This document shows positions 21,960 through 29,729 of a stretch of DNA of 34,595 bases, in pieces (position 1 is the first letter of the stretch; every line of letters begins with the position of its first letter). A model generated the notes under the pieces. It was not told the DNA's origin, made no database searches, and worked only from the letters and a program-made list of their open reading frames with translations. The DNA comes from Sulfuritalea sp. (GTDB lineage: Bacteria; Pseudomonadota; Gammaproteobacteria; Burkholderiales; Rhodocyclaceae). The stretch spans positions 1 through 34,595 of the forward strand of contig JADYZH010000135.1 in the NCBI GenBank assembly GCA_020853215.1. Direction: 5' to 3'. The position numbers and the translations under genes were made by a program.

Positions 21960-23233
21960 GCCTGACCACGATGGGCGGGGATGGACTGCACGTCGAGTCC
22001 GTCGCATTGGGCGACATCGCCGCGCGCTTCGGCACGCCATGCTACGTCTATTCGCGTGCCGCGCTCACCGCGACCTATGCCGCCTACCGCGACGCGCTGC
22101 AGGCCCACGGCCTGGCCGACCGATCGCTGGTCTGCTACGCGGTCAAGGCCAATTCCAACCTCGCCATCCTGAACCTTTTCGCCCGGCTCGGCGCCGGCTT
22201 CGACATCGTTTCCGGTGGCGAGCTGGCGCGCGTGCTGGCCGCTGGCGGCAGTGCGGGCAAAATCGTGTTCTCCGGCGTCGGCAAGTCGCGCGCCGAGATG
22301 CGTGCGGCGCTGGAGGCGGGCATCCACTGCTTCAACGTCGAATCCGCCAGCGAGCTGGACCAGCTCGACGAAGTCGCCGGCAGCCTCGGCCGCCGCGCAC
22401 CGGTGTCGCTGCGCGTGAATCCGGACGTCGACGCGAAAACCCATCCCTACATCTCCACCGGGCTCAAGACGGCAAAATTCGGCATCGCCTTCGGCGAAGC
22501 CTTCGATATCTACCGTCGCGCCGCGCACCTGCCGCATATCGCGGTGAGGGGCATCGACTGCCACATCGGCTCGCAACTGCTCGATCCGGCACCGGCCGCC
22601 GAGGCCGCGGACAAGGTGCTGGCGCTGGTCGATCGCCTCGCCGCCGCGGGCATCGCGCTGGAACACATCGACCTCGGCGGCGGCATGGGCATCCAGTACC
22701 GCGCCGACGAGCCGGCGCCCCCCGTCGCCGACTATCTGGCGCCGATGCTGGCGAAACTTGCCGGGCGCCGCGAAAAGCTGGTGTTCGAACCCGGCCGCTC
22801 GCTGGTCGGCAACGCCGGCCTGCTGCTGACCCGGGTACAGGTGCTGAAGCCGGGCGAGGAAAAGCACTTCGCGGTGGTCGATGCGGCGATGAACGACCTG
22901 ATGCGCCCGGCACTGTACGACGCCTGGCACGACATCGTGCCGGTCTCCGCCACAAAAGTCGGCGCCGGCGATACGGCAACTGCGATGCCTTACGAAATCG
23001 TCGGCCCGGTCTGCGAGTCGGGCGATTTCCTCGGTCATGACCGGAAACTGGCGCTGAACGAGGGCGACCTGCTCGCCATCCTCTCGGCCGGCGCCTACGG
23101 CATGGCCATGGCCTCCAACTACAACAGCCGGCCGCGTGCCGCCGAAGTCATGGTCGACGGCGATGCCACGCACCTGATCCGCCACCGCGAGGAGGTTCCG
23201 GAACTCTTCGCCCTCGAATCGGTCCTGCCCTGA
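21956..23233 (+). CDS. lysA: diaminopimelate decarboxylase
   Basis: 425 aa. PLP enzyme making lysine from meso-diaminopimelate. Seen: YAVKAN with the PLP Lys64, DCHIGSQL, LGGGMGI, EPGRSLVG, CESGDF (Cys353) and YGMAMASNYNSRPR. The start overlaps lptM by ATGA. Oddity: residues 334-342 (KVGAGDTAT) lie between ALYDAWHDIVPV and YEIVGPVCESGDF, a surface region I expect to be variable and shorter in homologs. This stretch is encoded by a 27-bp repeat that also occurs in glmU (antisense), otnK and at 28319. It does not touch the recognised catalytic motifs, so the enzyme is expected to work. Confidence 0.95.
   Translation: MSLTTMGGDGLHVESVALGDIAARFGTPCYVYSRAALTATYAAYRDALQAHGLADRSLVCYAVKANSNLAILNLFARLGAGFDIVSGGELARVLAAGGSAGKIVFSGVGKSRAEMRAALEAGIHCFNVESASELDQLDEVAGSLGRRAPVSLRVNPDVDAKTHPYISTGLKTAKFGIAFGEAFDIYRRAAHLPHIAVRGIDCHIGSQLLDPAPAAEAADKVLALVDRLAAAGIALEHIDLGGGMGIQYRADEPAPPVADYLAPMLAKLAGRREKLVFEPGRSLVGNAGLLLTRVQVLKPGEEKHFAVVDAAMNDLMRPALYDAWHDIVPVSATKVGAGDTATAMPYEIVGPVCESGDFLGHDRKLALNEGDLLAILSAGAYGMAMASNYNSRPRAAEVMVDGDATHLIRHREEVPELFALESVLP
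22954..22980 (+). repeat. 27-bp dispersed repeat, copy 2 (sense, in lysA)
   Basis: Identical to copy 1 over 27 bp, with identity stopping sharply on the 3' side. Read in the lysA frame as KVGAGDTAT. Confidence 0.85.
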
Positions 23234-24468
23234 TGCGTCATCCCCTTGTTGTCTGCCTGGCACTGATCCTCCTCGCCGGCTGCGGCCAGAAAGCCGAGGA
23301 AAAGAAGGCAGTCCCGCCGCCATCGTTGATCACCGTGACCCAGGCCGCCAAGGGCGAGTTCGAGGTCGTGCTGGAAACCCTGGGCACGCTTGAAGTTCTC
23401 GCCGATCCGAAAATCGGCGCCGAAGTCGCCGGTCGGGTGACCCAGGTTCTGGCGCGCACCGGGACGCAGGTCAAGGCCGACGACCTCATGGCGGTGATCG
23501 ATGCCGGCGATGTCGCCCTGCAGAACAAGGCCGACGAAGCCGAAGCGCGGCGCATCGAGGCACTGGCGAAGCAGCAGGAAAAGCTCGCCGAGCGGCAGCA
23601 GACCCTGATGGACAAGGGCTTCCTGTCGAAGAACGCCGGCGAGGATGTCGCCGCACAACGGGCCGCGCTCGCCGCCCAGCATGAAGCGGCACGGGCGCGC
23701 GCCGACAACAGCCGCCGTTCGCTCGGCAAGACACAGGTGCGGGCGCCGATCGACGGCATCGTCGAAGTCCAGATTGTTTCCCCCGGCGACTACGTCAAGG
23801 TAGGCGATCCGCTGTTCAACCTGGTCGCGCCGAAAAAATTGCGCGCCCACCTGCCCTTCGCCGAAAGCCTCGGCCCGCGCCTGCAGGTCGGGCAGGAAGT
23901 CAGGCTGGCCTCGCCGCTGGCGCCGGGCAAGGTATTCACCAGCCGCATCAAGGACATCCGCCCCGGCATCGTCGAGGGCAGCCGCTCGCTCGACGTGCTG
24001 GCCGACATCGACAATGACGGCAGCCTGCGCGGCGGCGGCACGGTCAATGCCGCAGTGATCGTTTCGGCCAGGACCGAAGCGCTCACCGTGCCCGAGCAGA
24101 GCATCGTGCTGCGCCCCGCCGGCAAGGTGGTGTATGTCATCGCCGACGTGGATGGCCAGAAGAAAGCGCAGCAGAAACCGGTCAGGGTCGGCGCCAAACG
24201 CGGCGGCCGCATCGAGATACTCGAAGGCCTCGCCGGCGGCGAAACCATCGCGCTCGACGGTGCGGGCTTCCTCACCAATGGCGCTGCTGTCGCCGTCAAG
24301 GAGGCGGCCGGGGCTGCCAGCAAAGTTCCCGCAGGGAAGCAGAGCGCTGGCGCTGGCGGTACGGCGACCGCCGGCGCGGCAGGCGTCAAAGACGCCGCCA
24401 AACCCGAAGCCCCCCTCACCCCCAACCCCTCTCCCGCGAGGGGAGAGGGGAGCGTCGCGAGTCGCTGA
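23233..24468 (+). CDS. RND efflux periplasmic adaptor (membrane fusion) lipoprotein
   Basis: 411 aa. Lipobox LLAGC (Cys17) followed by a HlyD/AcrA-type adaptor: a split lipoyl/barrel-sandwich (IGAEVAGRVTQVLARTGTQVKADDLMAVID and later QVRAPIDGIVEVQIVSPGDYVKVGDPLFNL), a central coiled-coil hairpin (about 95-165) and a beta-barrel domain. It joins the inner-membrane pump to an outer-membrane channel, which is not encoded here. The ATG overlaps the lysA stop (TGATG). Oddity: the last residues APLTPNPSPARGEG come from a dispersed palindromic repeat read as coding sequence, and the stop codon lies in the loop of the next hairpin. The native C-terminus may have ended earlier. Confidence 0.92.
   Translation: MRHPLVVCLALILLAGCGQKAEEKKAVPPPSLITVTQAAKGEFEVVLETLGTLEVLADPKIGAEVAGRVTQVLARTGTQVKADDLMAVIDAGDVALQNKADEAEARRIEALAKQQEKLAERQQTLMDKGFLSKNAGEDVAAQRAALAAQHEAARARADNSRRSLGKTQVRAPIDGIVEVQIVSPGDYVKVGDPLFNLVAPKKLRAHLPFAESLGPRLQVGQEVRLASPLAPGKVFTSRIKDIRPGIVEGSRSLDVLADIDNDGSLRGGGTVNAAVIVSARTEALTVPEQSIVLRPAGKVVYVIADVDGQKKAQQKPVRVGAKRGGRIEILEGLAGGETIALDGAGFLTNGAAVAVKEAAGAASKVPAGKQSAGAGGTATAGAAGVKDAAKPEAPLTPNPSPARGEGSVASR
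24412..24450 (+). repeat. REP-like palindrome at the end of the adaptor gene
   Basis: A C-rich block ends in the perfect 10-bp stem CCCCTCTCCC/GGGAGAGGGG (24426-24435 and 24441-24450). Translated, it gives the LTPNPSPARGEG signature known from dispersed intergenic repeats in many proteobacterial genomes. Here it forms the C-terminal codons of the adaptor. Confidence 0.75.
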
Positions 24469-24480
24469 CGCGACTTTTTT
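24454..24480 (+). terminator. terminator-like hairpin between RND adaptor and pump
   Basis: Stem GTCGCG/CGCGAC (24454-24459, 24469-24474), a 9-nt loop that contains the adaptor stop codon, and six T (24475-24480). The pump ATG follows at 24484, only 3 nt after the T-run, leaving little room for a ribosome binding site. Confidence 0.6.
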
Positions 24481-24483
24481 GGA

Positions 24484-27400
24484 ATGACCCTGCCCGAGCT
24501 TTCCGTCAAGCGCCACGTCCTGGCGTGGATGGTCAATGCCGTGCTGGTGCTGTTCGGCGTGATCGCCTTCACCCGCATCGGCATGGACCGGCTGCCCTAC
24601 ATCGAATTTCCGGTGGTCTCCGTCACTACCGCGCTGAAGGGCGCCAATCCCGACATCGTCGATTCGAGCGTCACCAACCTGATCGAGGGCGCGGTCAATA
24701 GCGTACCGGGGATCGAGCACATCCAGTCGACCTCGTCGCCGGGTGTCTCCGTCGTAAACATCACCTTCGGCCTGGAAAAGGATGTCGACGTCGCCTTCAC
24801 CGAGGTCCAGTCCAAGGTGAACCAGGTGCTGCGCCGCCTGCCGAAGGACGTCGATCCGCCCGTGGTGGCCAAGGTTGAGACCAACGCTTCGCCGATCTTC
24901 TGGATGGCGGTGCAGGGCAACCGCACCCAGCAGCAGCTGAACCAGTACGCGCTCAACGTCATCAAGAAAAAGCTGGAAACCATCGACGGCGTCGGCGAAG
25001 TGCGCCTCGGCGGCCGCCGTGACCGCACCATCCGCGTGAACCTCCTGCCCGACCGCATGACCGCACTGGGGGTCTCGGCGCAGGATATCAGCGACGCCTT
25101 CGCCCGCGAGCATGTGCAGTTGGCCGGCGGTTTCGTCGTCGGCGAGACCACCGAGCACCTGGTCAAGCTCGACCTCGAGTTCCATACCCTCGACGCGCTG
25201 GGCGGCCTGGTCGTCGGTTACCGCGGCACGCCGCCCTCCGCCGCGCCGATCCGGCTGGCCGACATCGCCGAGCTGGAAGACGGCCTCACCGACAACCGGC
25301 AGCTGGCGCGCTTCAACGGCGAAACCACGATCGGCATGGGCGTGGTCAAGGTGACCAACGCCAATACCGTCGCCATCGTCGAACGCATCAAGGAAAAGCT
25401 GGCCAACGAAATCGAGCCGCAACTGCCGCCGGGGATGAAGATCAGCATCGTCTCCAACGATGCCGTGTTCATCCTCGAAATCGTCAACTCGCTCAAGGAA
25501 CACCTGCTCGAAGGCACGCTGCTGGCCTCGCTCGTGGTCTGGTTCTTCCTGCGCTCACTACGCTCGACGCTGATCGTCGCCCTGGCGATCCCGGTCTCGC
25601 TGATGGGCGCCATCGCCGTGATCTACTTCTTCGGCTACACGCTCAACTCGCTGACCATGCTGGCGCTGCTGCTGCTGATCGGCGTCGTCGTCGACGATGC
25701 GATCGTGGTGCTGGAGAACATCTTCCGCCACCGCGAGGAGATTGATCCGGAGCCGGTGGCCGCCGCCGTGAACGGCAGCAAGGAGGTCGTGTTCGCCGTG
25801 ATCGCGGCGACGCTGTCGCTGGTCTCGATCTTCGCCCCGGTGATCTTCCTCTCCGGCATCATCGGCCAGTTCTTCCGCTCCTTCGCCGTGGTGGTCACCT
25901 TCGGCGTGCTGGTCTCGCTCTTCGTCTCGCTGACCCTGACGCCGATGCTCTGTTCGCGCTACCTCAAGGTCGAGAAGCAGCACGGCCGCATCTACCACCT
26001 CTTCGACCGGGTGCTGGGCGGCCTCGATCGCATCTACATCACGCTGCTGGACCGCGCCCTGCGCCACCGCTGGCATGTCGTCGCGCTGACCGTCGCCGTG
26101 GTCGGCTCCTCGGCTTTCTTCTTCATGAACGTCGGCAAAACCTTCACTCCCGACGAGGACGAGGGACGCTTCCGCATTTCGCTGCGCACGCCGCTGGGTT
26201 CGAGCATCGACTACACCGACGCCAAGCTGCGCGAGGTGGAAGAAGTGCTCAACCGCTATCCCGAGATCCGCACCGAGTTCGCCCTGATCGGCCTCGGCAC
26301 TGCCGGCCAGGTCAACCAGGGTCTGGTCATCGTGCGCATGGCGCCGCGCGAGGACCGCACCCGCAGCCAGCAGGAAGTCATCGGCCTGGTGCGCCGCGAC
26401 CTGGCCAATATTCCCGGCGCGCGCGCCTTCGCCTCGCCCTTTTCGGTGGTCGGCGGCCAACGCGGCGAGCCCTTGCAGTTCGTCCTCGCCGGCGACAACA
26501 TCGACGAAATCGGCCGCCTCTCGCGCGAGCTGCAGCAAAAGCTCGCCACCGTGCCCGGCCTCGGCCGCATCGACAGCGACGTCCAGCTCGACCTGCCGCA
26601 GCTGGTCTTCGTCCCGGACCGCCTGCGCATCGCCGCCGCCAACCTGTCCTCCAGCGATGTGGCGCAAGCGGTGAACATGCTGACCGGCGGCGTCGATATC
26701 GCCAAATTCAACGACGAACCCGGCGACGGCCAGCGCTATGACATCCGCGTCAAGGCCAAACCCGGCGAGTTCACCCAGCCGGCCGACCTGTCGAAGATCT
26801 TCCTGCGCAGCCGCGACGGCAAAATGGTGCGCCTCGATTCCGTCGCCCGCTTCGAAGAGAAGCTCGGGCCCGCCGTGATCGGCCGCTTCGACCTGCAATA
26901 CGCCGCCACCTTCTACGCCACGCCCTCGATCCCGCTCGGCGACGCCGTCGAGGCGGTACGCCGCAGCGGCCAGGAAATGCTGCCTGCCGGCTACCAGGTG
27001 CGCTTCATCGGCCAGGCCGAGGAATTCGGCAAGACCATGAAGTACATGGTGTTCACCTTCGCCCTGGCGCTGGTGCTGCTCTACATGGTGCTCGCCAGCC
27101 AGTTCAACTCTTTCCTGCAGCCGGCCATCGTCATGCTGGCGCAGCCACTCGCCGTGGTCGGCGGCGTCGCCGCGCTATGGGCCACCGGCCAGACCCTGAA
27201 CATCTATTCGATGATCGGCCTGACGCTGCTGATCGGCCTCGTGGCGAAGAACTCCATCCTGCTGGTCGACCTCGCCAACCAGCGCCGCGAGCAGGGCATG
27301 GGAGTCGACGCAGCGCTCAGAAACGCCTGCCCGATCCGCATGCGCCCCGTTCTGATGACCTCGGCCACCGTGATCATGGCGCTGGCCCCGGCCGCACTGG

Positions 27401-27540
27401 GCTTGGGCGCCGGCGCCGAGACCCAGCAGCCGCTGGCCATCGCCGTCATCGGCGGCATGTTCTCGTCCACGCTGCTGACGCTGGTCGTGGTGCCGGCGGT
27501 GTATTCGCTGATCGAGCGGCGACTGGAACTCAAGACCTGA
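24484..27540 (+). CDS. RND-family efflux pump permease
   Basis: 1018 aa, AcrB/MexB-type (HAE1) inner-membrane proton-driven transporter. Starts MTLPELSVKRHVLAWM, the usual beginning for this group. Seen: 12 expected membrane segments with two large periplasmic loops, proton-relay D404-D405 in IGVVVDDAIVVLENIFRHRE, and Lys922 in LIGLVAKNSILLVDLANQRREQG. The sequence is complete. Paired with the adaptor upstream; no TolC-like gene is present, so it must use a channel encoded elsewhere. There is no good ribosome binding site (GGA just before ATG), and the terminator-like hairpin directly precedes it. It may be expressed below the adaptor or by read-through. Substrate unknown. Confidence 0.94.
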   Translation: MTLPELSVKRHVLAWMVNAVLVLFGVIAFTRIGMDRLPYIEFPVVSVTTALKGANPDIVDSSVTNLIEGAVNSVPGIEHIQSTSSPGVSVVNITFGLEKDVDVAFTEVQSKVNQVLRRLPKDVDPPVVAKVETNASPIFWMAVQGNRTQQQLNQYALNVIKKKLETIDGVGEVRLGGRRDRTIRVNLLPDRMTALGVSAQDISDAFAREHVQLAGGFVVGETTEHLVKLDLEFHTLDALGGLVVGYRGTPPSAAPIRLADIAELEDGLTDNRQLARFNGETTIGMGVVKVTNANTVAIVERIKEKLANEIEPQLPPGMKISIVSNDAVFILEIVNSLKEHLLEGTLLASLVVWFFLRSLRSTLIVALAIPVSLMGAIAVIYFFGYTLNSLTMLALLLLIGVVVDDAIVVLENIFRHREEIDPEPVAAAVNGSKEVVFAVIAATLSLVSIFAPVIFLSGIIGQFFRSFAVVVTFGVLVSLFVSLTLTPMLCSRYLKVEKQHGRIYHLFDRVLGGLDRIYITLLDRALRHRWHVVALTVAVVGSSAFFFMNVGKTFTPDEDEGRFRISLRTPLGSSIDYTDAKLREVEEVLNRYPEIRTEFALIGLGTAGQVNQGLVIVRMAPREDRTRSQQEVIGLVRRDLANIPGARAFASPFSVVGGQRGEPLQFVLAGDNIDEIGRLSRELQQKLATVPGLGRIDSDVQLDLPQLVFVPDRLRIAAANLSSSDVAQAVNMLTGGVDIAKFNDEPGDGQRYDIRVKAKPGEFTQPADLSKIFLRSRDGKMVRLDSVARFEEKLGPAVIGRFDLQYAATFYATPSIPLGDAVEAVRRSGQEMLPAGYQVRFIGQAEEFGKTMKYMVFTFALALVLLYMVLASQFNSFLQPAIVMLAQPLAVVGGVAALWATGQTLNIYSMIGLTLLIGLVAKNSILLVDLANQRREQGMGVDAALRNACPIRMRPVLMTSATVIMALAPAALGLGAGAETQQPLAIAVIGGMFSSTLLTLVVVPAVYSLIERRLELKT

Positions 27541-27615
27541 AAGTCATGGTCCCGGCGAAGACGCAGGCGTTATCCCTTGAGGGCGCCGCCGCCGGCACAC
27601 CGCGGTGGCGCGCAC

Positions 27616-27669
27616 CCTGCAGGGAACGCGCGAAGAACATGCGCCTGGAAGCTGCGTGCCTGCAGGGAA
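27616..27669. promoter_or_regulatory. paired 11-bp direct repeat with palindromic core, upstream of secreted-protein gene
   Basis: CCTGCAGGGAA occurs at 27616-27626 and 27659-27669, 43 bp apart (about four helix turns). The first copy sits in the palindrome CCCTGCAGGG. A TAATAT -10-like box follows the second copy. It could be an operator pair for the 27753 gene. Speculative. Confidence 0.3.
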
Positions 27670-27752
27670 ATGCTAATATCAGCCTTCCCCAACCAGCCCG
27701 TCAAGCATTGAATCGGCGGCGTTTTGATGGTTTCAATTTCCCGGAGAACTGC

Positions 27753-28253
27753 ATGAACAATAAATCCGTTATCGTCCGTTTCCTTATCGCCTTCCTCGCG
27801 CTGACCTTCGCGCAAGTCTCGTTTGCGCAAAGCAACGACGCGCAAAAGCAGGCGGATGCAAAGGCGCAGGCCAGGCAAAAGGCCATGAGCGGACCGCCGG
27901 ACGCTACCGCCGATTTCGAGGGCAAGCAGCTGCGCCTGATCGCCGGCGGCTCCAAGGGCAAGGGCGTCCTGCACTACAAGGGCAAGGATTACCCCTTCAC
28001 CATGAGCGGCGTGTCAATCGGCGGCGTCGGCTACACGGAAGCCCAGGGCACGGCGAATGTTTACTTCCTGAAGTCGATCGAAGATTTCCCGGGCACCTAC
28101 CAGGGCATCGGCGCCGGCGCAGCGGCCGGACCCAGCAAGGGTGCCAACACCTTCCAGAGCATGAAGGAAGTGGTCATCACCACCAAGTCGAAGGGCGAAG
28201 GCGTTGCGCTCAACCTGGGCGTAAGTTCCGTCACCATCACGCTCGACAAGTAA
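27753..28253 (+). CDS. secreted protein of unknown function, possibly EipA/DUF1134-like
   Basis: 166 aa from MNNKSVIVRFLIAFL, with GGAGA just upstream. Residues 1-25 form a signal peptide (likely cut after VSFA). A charged Gln/Ala/Lys stretch follows (about 27-48), then a beta-rich domain (about 50-166) with GKQLRLIAGGSKGKGVLHYKG, a GVSIGGVGYTEAQGTANVYFLKS segment, EDFPGTYQGIGAGAAAG and GVALNLGVSSVTITLDK. The G-x-Y patterning and the edF.GtY block recall envelope-integrity proteins of the DUF1134 kind, but I am not certain. It stands alone between the RND pump and the convergent enolase gene, with its own 212-bp upstream region. Confidence 0.75.
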   Translation: MNNKSVIVRFLIAFLALTFAQVSFAQSNDAQKQADAKAQARQKAMSGPPDATADFEGKQLRLIAGGSKGKGVLHYKGKDYPFTMSGVSIGGVGYTEAQGTANVYFLKSIEDFPGTYQGIGAGAAAGPSKGANTFQSMKEVVITTKSKGEGVALNLGVSSVTITLDK

Positions 28254-28263
28254 CAGGTTCAAT

Positions 28264-28292
28264 CGGCGCTTTCCCCTTGCGGAAAGGCGCCG
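28264..28292. terminator. hairpin after the secreted-protein gene
   Basis: CGGCGCTTTCC pairs with GGAAAGGCGCCG with one bulged base and a 6-nt loop, 10 bp after the stop codon. Only a short AT-rich stretch follows (ATAATT), so it is a weak terminator candidate, possibly bidirectional between convergent transcripts. Confidence 0.45.
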
Positions 28293-28318
28293 ATAATTCC
28301 GGCCATGCGCCGGCCGGA

Positions 28319-28345
28319 AAAAGTCGGTGCCGGCGATACGGCGAC
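28319..28345 (+). repeat. 27-bp dispersed repeat, copy 3 (between genes)
   Basis: Matches copies 1 and 2 at 25 of 27 positions. Both differences (GGC to GGT, GCA to GCG) would be synonymous in the KVGAGDTAT frame. It lies in the gap between two convergent genes. A short open frame from 28305 could include it, but nothing else supports a gene. Confidence 0.8.
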
Positions 28346-28436
28346 CCGACTGCCCACCGTACCAAATTTCCACGAAACGGCGAAGCGGATCACGCGAAGC
28401 GGCGGATCTATTCCCGCGGCAGCCGCGACAGGATTT

Positions 28437-29729
28437 TCATTTGCCCCCCCAGGGAAAACTGTCTCGCGGCGGCAGGCGTCCGCCGGCCTGGCCGAGGGCC
28501 TCCGCCAGGCGCAGGCCCTCGTTCCACTTGGCCATGCGCTCGGAGCGGGCGAAGGAGCCGACCTTGAGTTGCTTCGCGCCCCAGCCGACGGCGAGATGGA
28601 CGATGGTCACATCCTCGGTTTCACCCGAGCGCGCCGAGACGATGCTTTCCCAGCCGGCGGCGCGCGCGGCATCGAGCGCGGCGCGGGTTTCCGTGAGTGT
28701 GCCGGCCTGGTTCGGCTTGACCAGCGCGGTGTTGCAGGCGCCCTGCGCAGCCGCTGCGGCGATGCGCCCGACATTGGTGCAGATGAAATCATCGGCGACG
28801 AGCTCGACCTTGTCGCCTGCGGCGGCGGTGAATTTGCGCAAGCCTTCCGCATCGTCTTCCGCCAGTGGATCTTCGATGGCGACGACGGGATAGCGCGCCA
28901 GCCAGCGCAGCAGCATTTCCGCCAGCCCGTCGGAATCGATGCGGCGCCCGTCGCGCGCCAGGGTGTATTCGCCCTTGAGGCCGAAATCGGTTGCGGCGAT
29001 GTCGAGCGAGATCGCCACGTCCTGCCCCGGCGTATAGCCGGCGCGCTCGATCGCGCGCAACAGGAAATCCAGCGCGGCTTCGTTGCGGGCGAAGGCCGGC
29101 CACCAGCCGCCCTCGTCGGCAACGCCGGCCTGCAGCCCGGCCTCGGCCATCAGCAACCCGGCGGCGCGATACACCTCGGCGGTCCATTCCAGCGCCTGCG
29201 CGTAATCGGCCGCGCCCACCGCGATCACCATGAAATCCTGCACATCCACGCGACGACCGGCATGCGCGCCGCCGCCGAAGATCTGCACTTCGGGCAGCGG
29301 CAGGAAAAAGTCTTCCCGGCCGGCGCCGAGGTGACGCCACAGCGGCAGGCCCTGCGCCGCGGCGGCGGCATGGGCGATGGCCATCGAGGTGGCGACGATG
29401 GCATTGCCGCCCAGGCGCGCCTTGTTCGGCGTGCCGTCAAGCGCGATCAGCGCGGCGTCCAGCGCGGCCTGGTCGCAGACCTCGCGCCCCGTCAGCATTC
29501 CGGCGATCTCGCCATTCACCGCGGCCAGCGCGCCCTGCACGTCGTAACCGCCGAAGGCCGCACCGCCGTCGCGCCGGTCGACCGCCTCGGCGCTGCCGGT
29601 GGAGGCACCGGCCGGCGCCATGGCGCGACCGCTCTTGCCGTCCGCCAGCGTGATTTCGGTTTCCACCGTGGGGCGGCCGCGGGAATCCCAGACGCGTCGG
29701 CCGCGAACGGACTTGATCAGACTGCTCAT
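28437..29729 (-). CDS. divergent enolase (phosphopyruvate hydratase family)
   Basis: 430 aa from MSSLIKSVRGRRVWDSRGRPTVE; the ATG overlaps the upstream kinase stop (ATGA). Enolase-fold features kept: loop Ser43 in GASTG, His156 in GGGAHA, E206 in ADEGG, metal ligands D243, E286 and D313, Lys338 in VKPNQAGTLTET, R367-S368, and Lys389. Differences from housekeeping enolase: the SHRSGETED motif reads SARSGETED (A366 in place of the active-site His), QEF is QDF (D165), NGGxHA is FGGGAHA, and SEF-like is TDF. The main housekeeping enolase normally sits by pyrG/kdsA, so this is likely a specialised paralog. It is coupled to an APH-type kinase, suggesting kinase-then-dehydratase chemistry that yields an enol phosphate. 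It could still have ordinary enolase activity. Confidence 0.9.
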   Translation of the reverse strand: MSSLIKSVRGRRVWDSRGRPTVETEITLADGKSGRAMAPAGASTGSAEAVDRRDGGAAFGGYDVQGALAAVNGEIAGMLTGREVCDQAALDAALIALDGTPNKARLGGNAIVATSMAIAHAAAAAQGLPLWRHLGAGREDFFLPLPEVQIFGGGAHAGRRVDVQDFMVIAVGAADYAQALEWTAEVYRAAGLLMAEAGLQAGVADEGGWWPAFARNEAALDFLLRAIERAGYTPGQDVAISLDIAATDFGLKGEYTLARDGRRIDSDGLAEMLLRWLARYPVVAIEDPLAEDDAEGLRKFTAAAGDKVELVADDFICTNVGRIAAAAAQGACNTALVKPNQAGTLTETRAALDAARAAGWESIVSARSGETEDVTIVHLAVGWGAKQLKVGSFARSERMAKWNEGLRLAEALGQAGGRLPPRDSFPWGGK

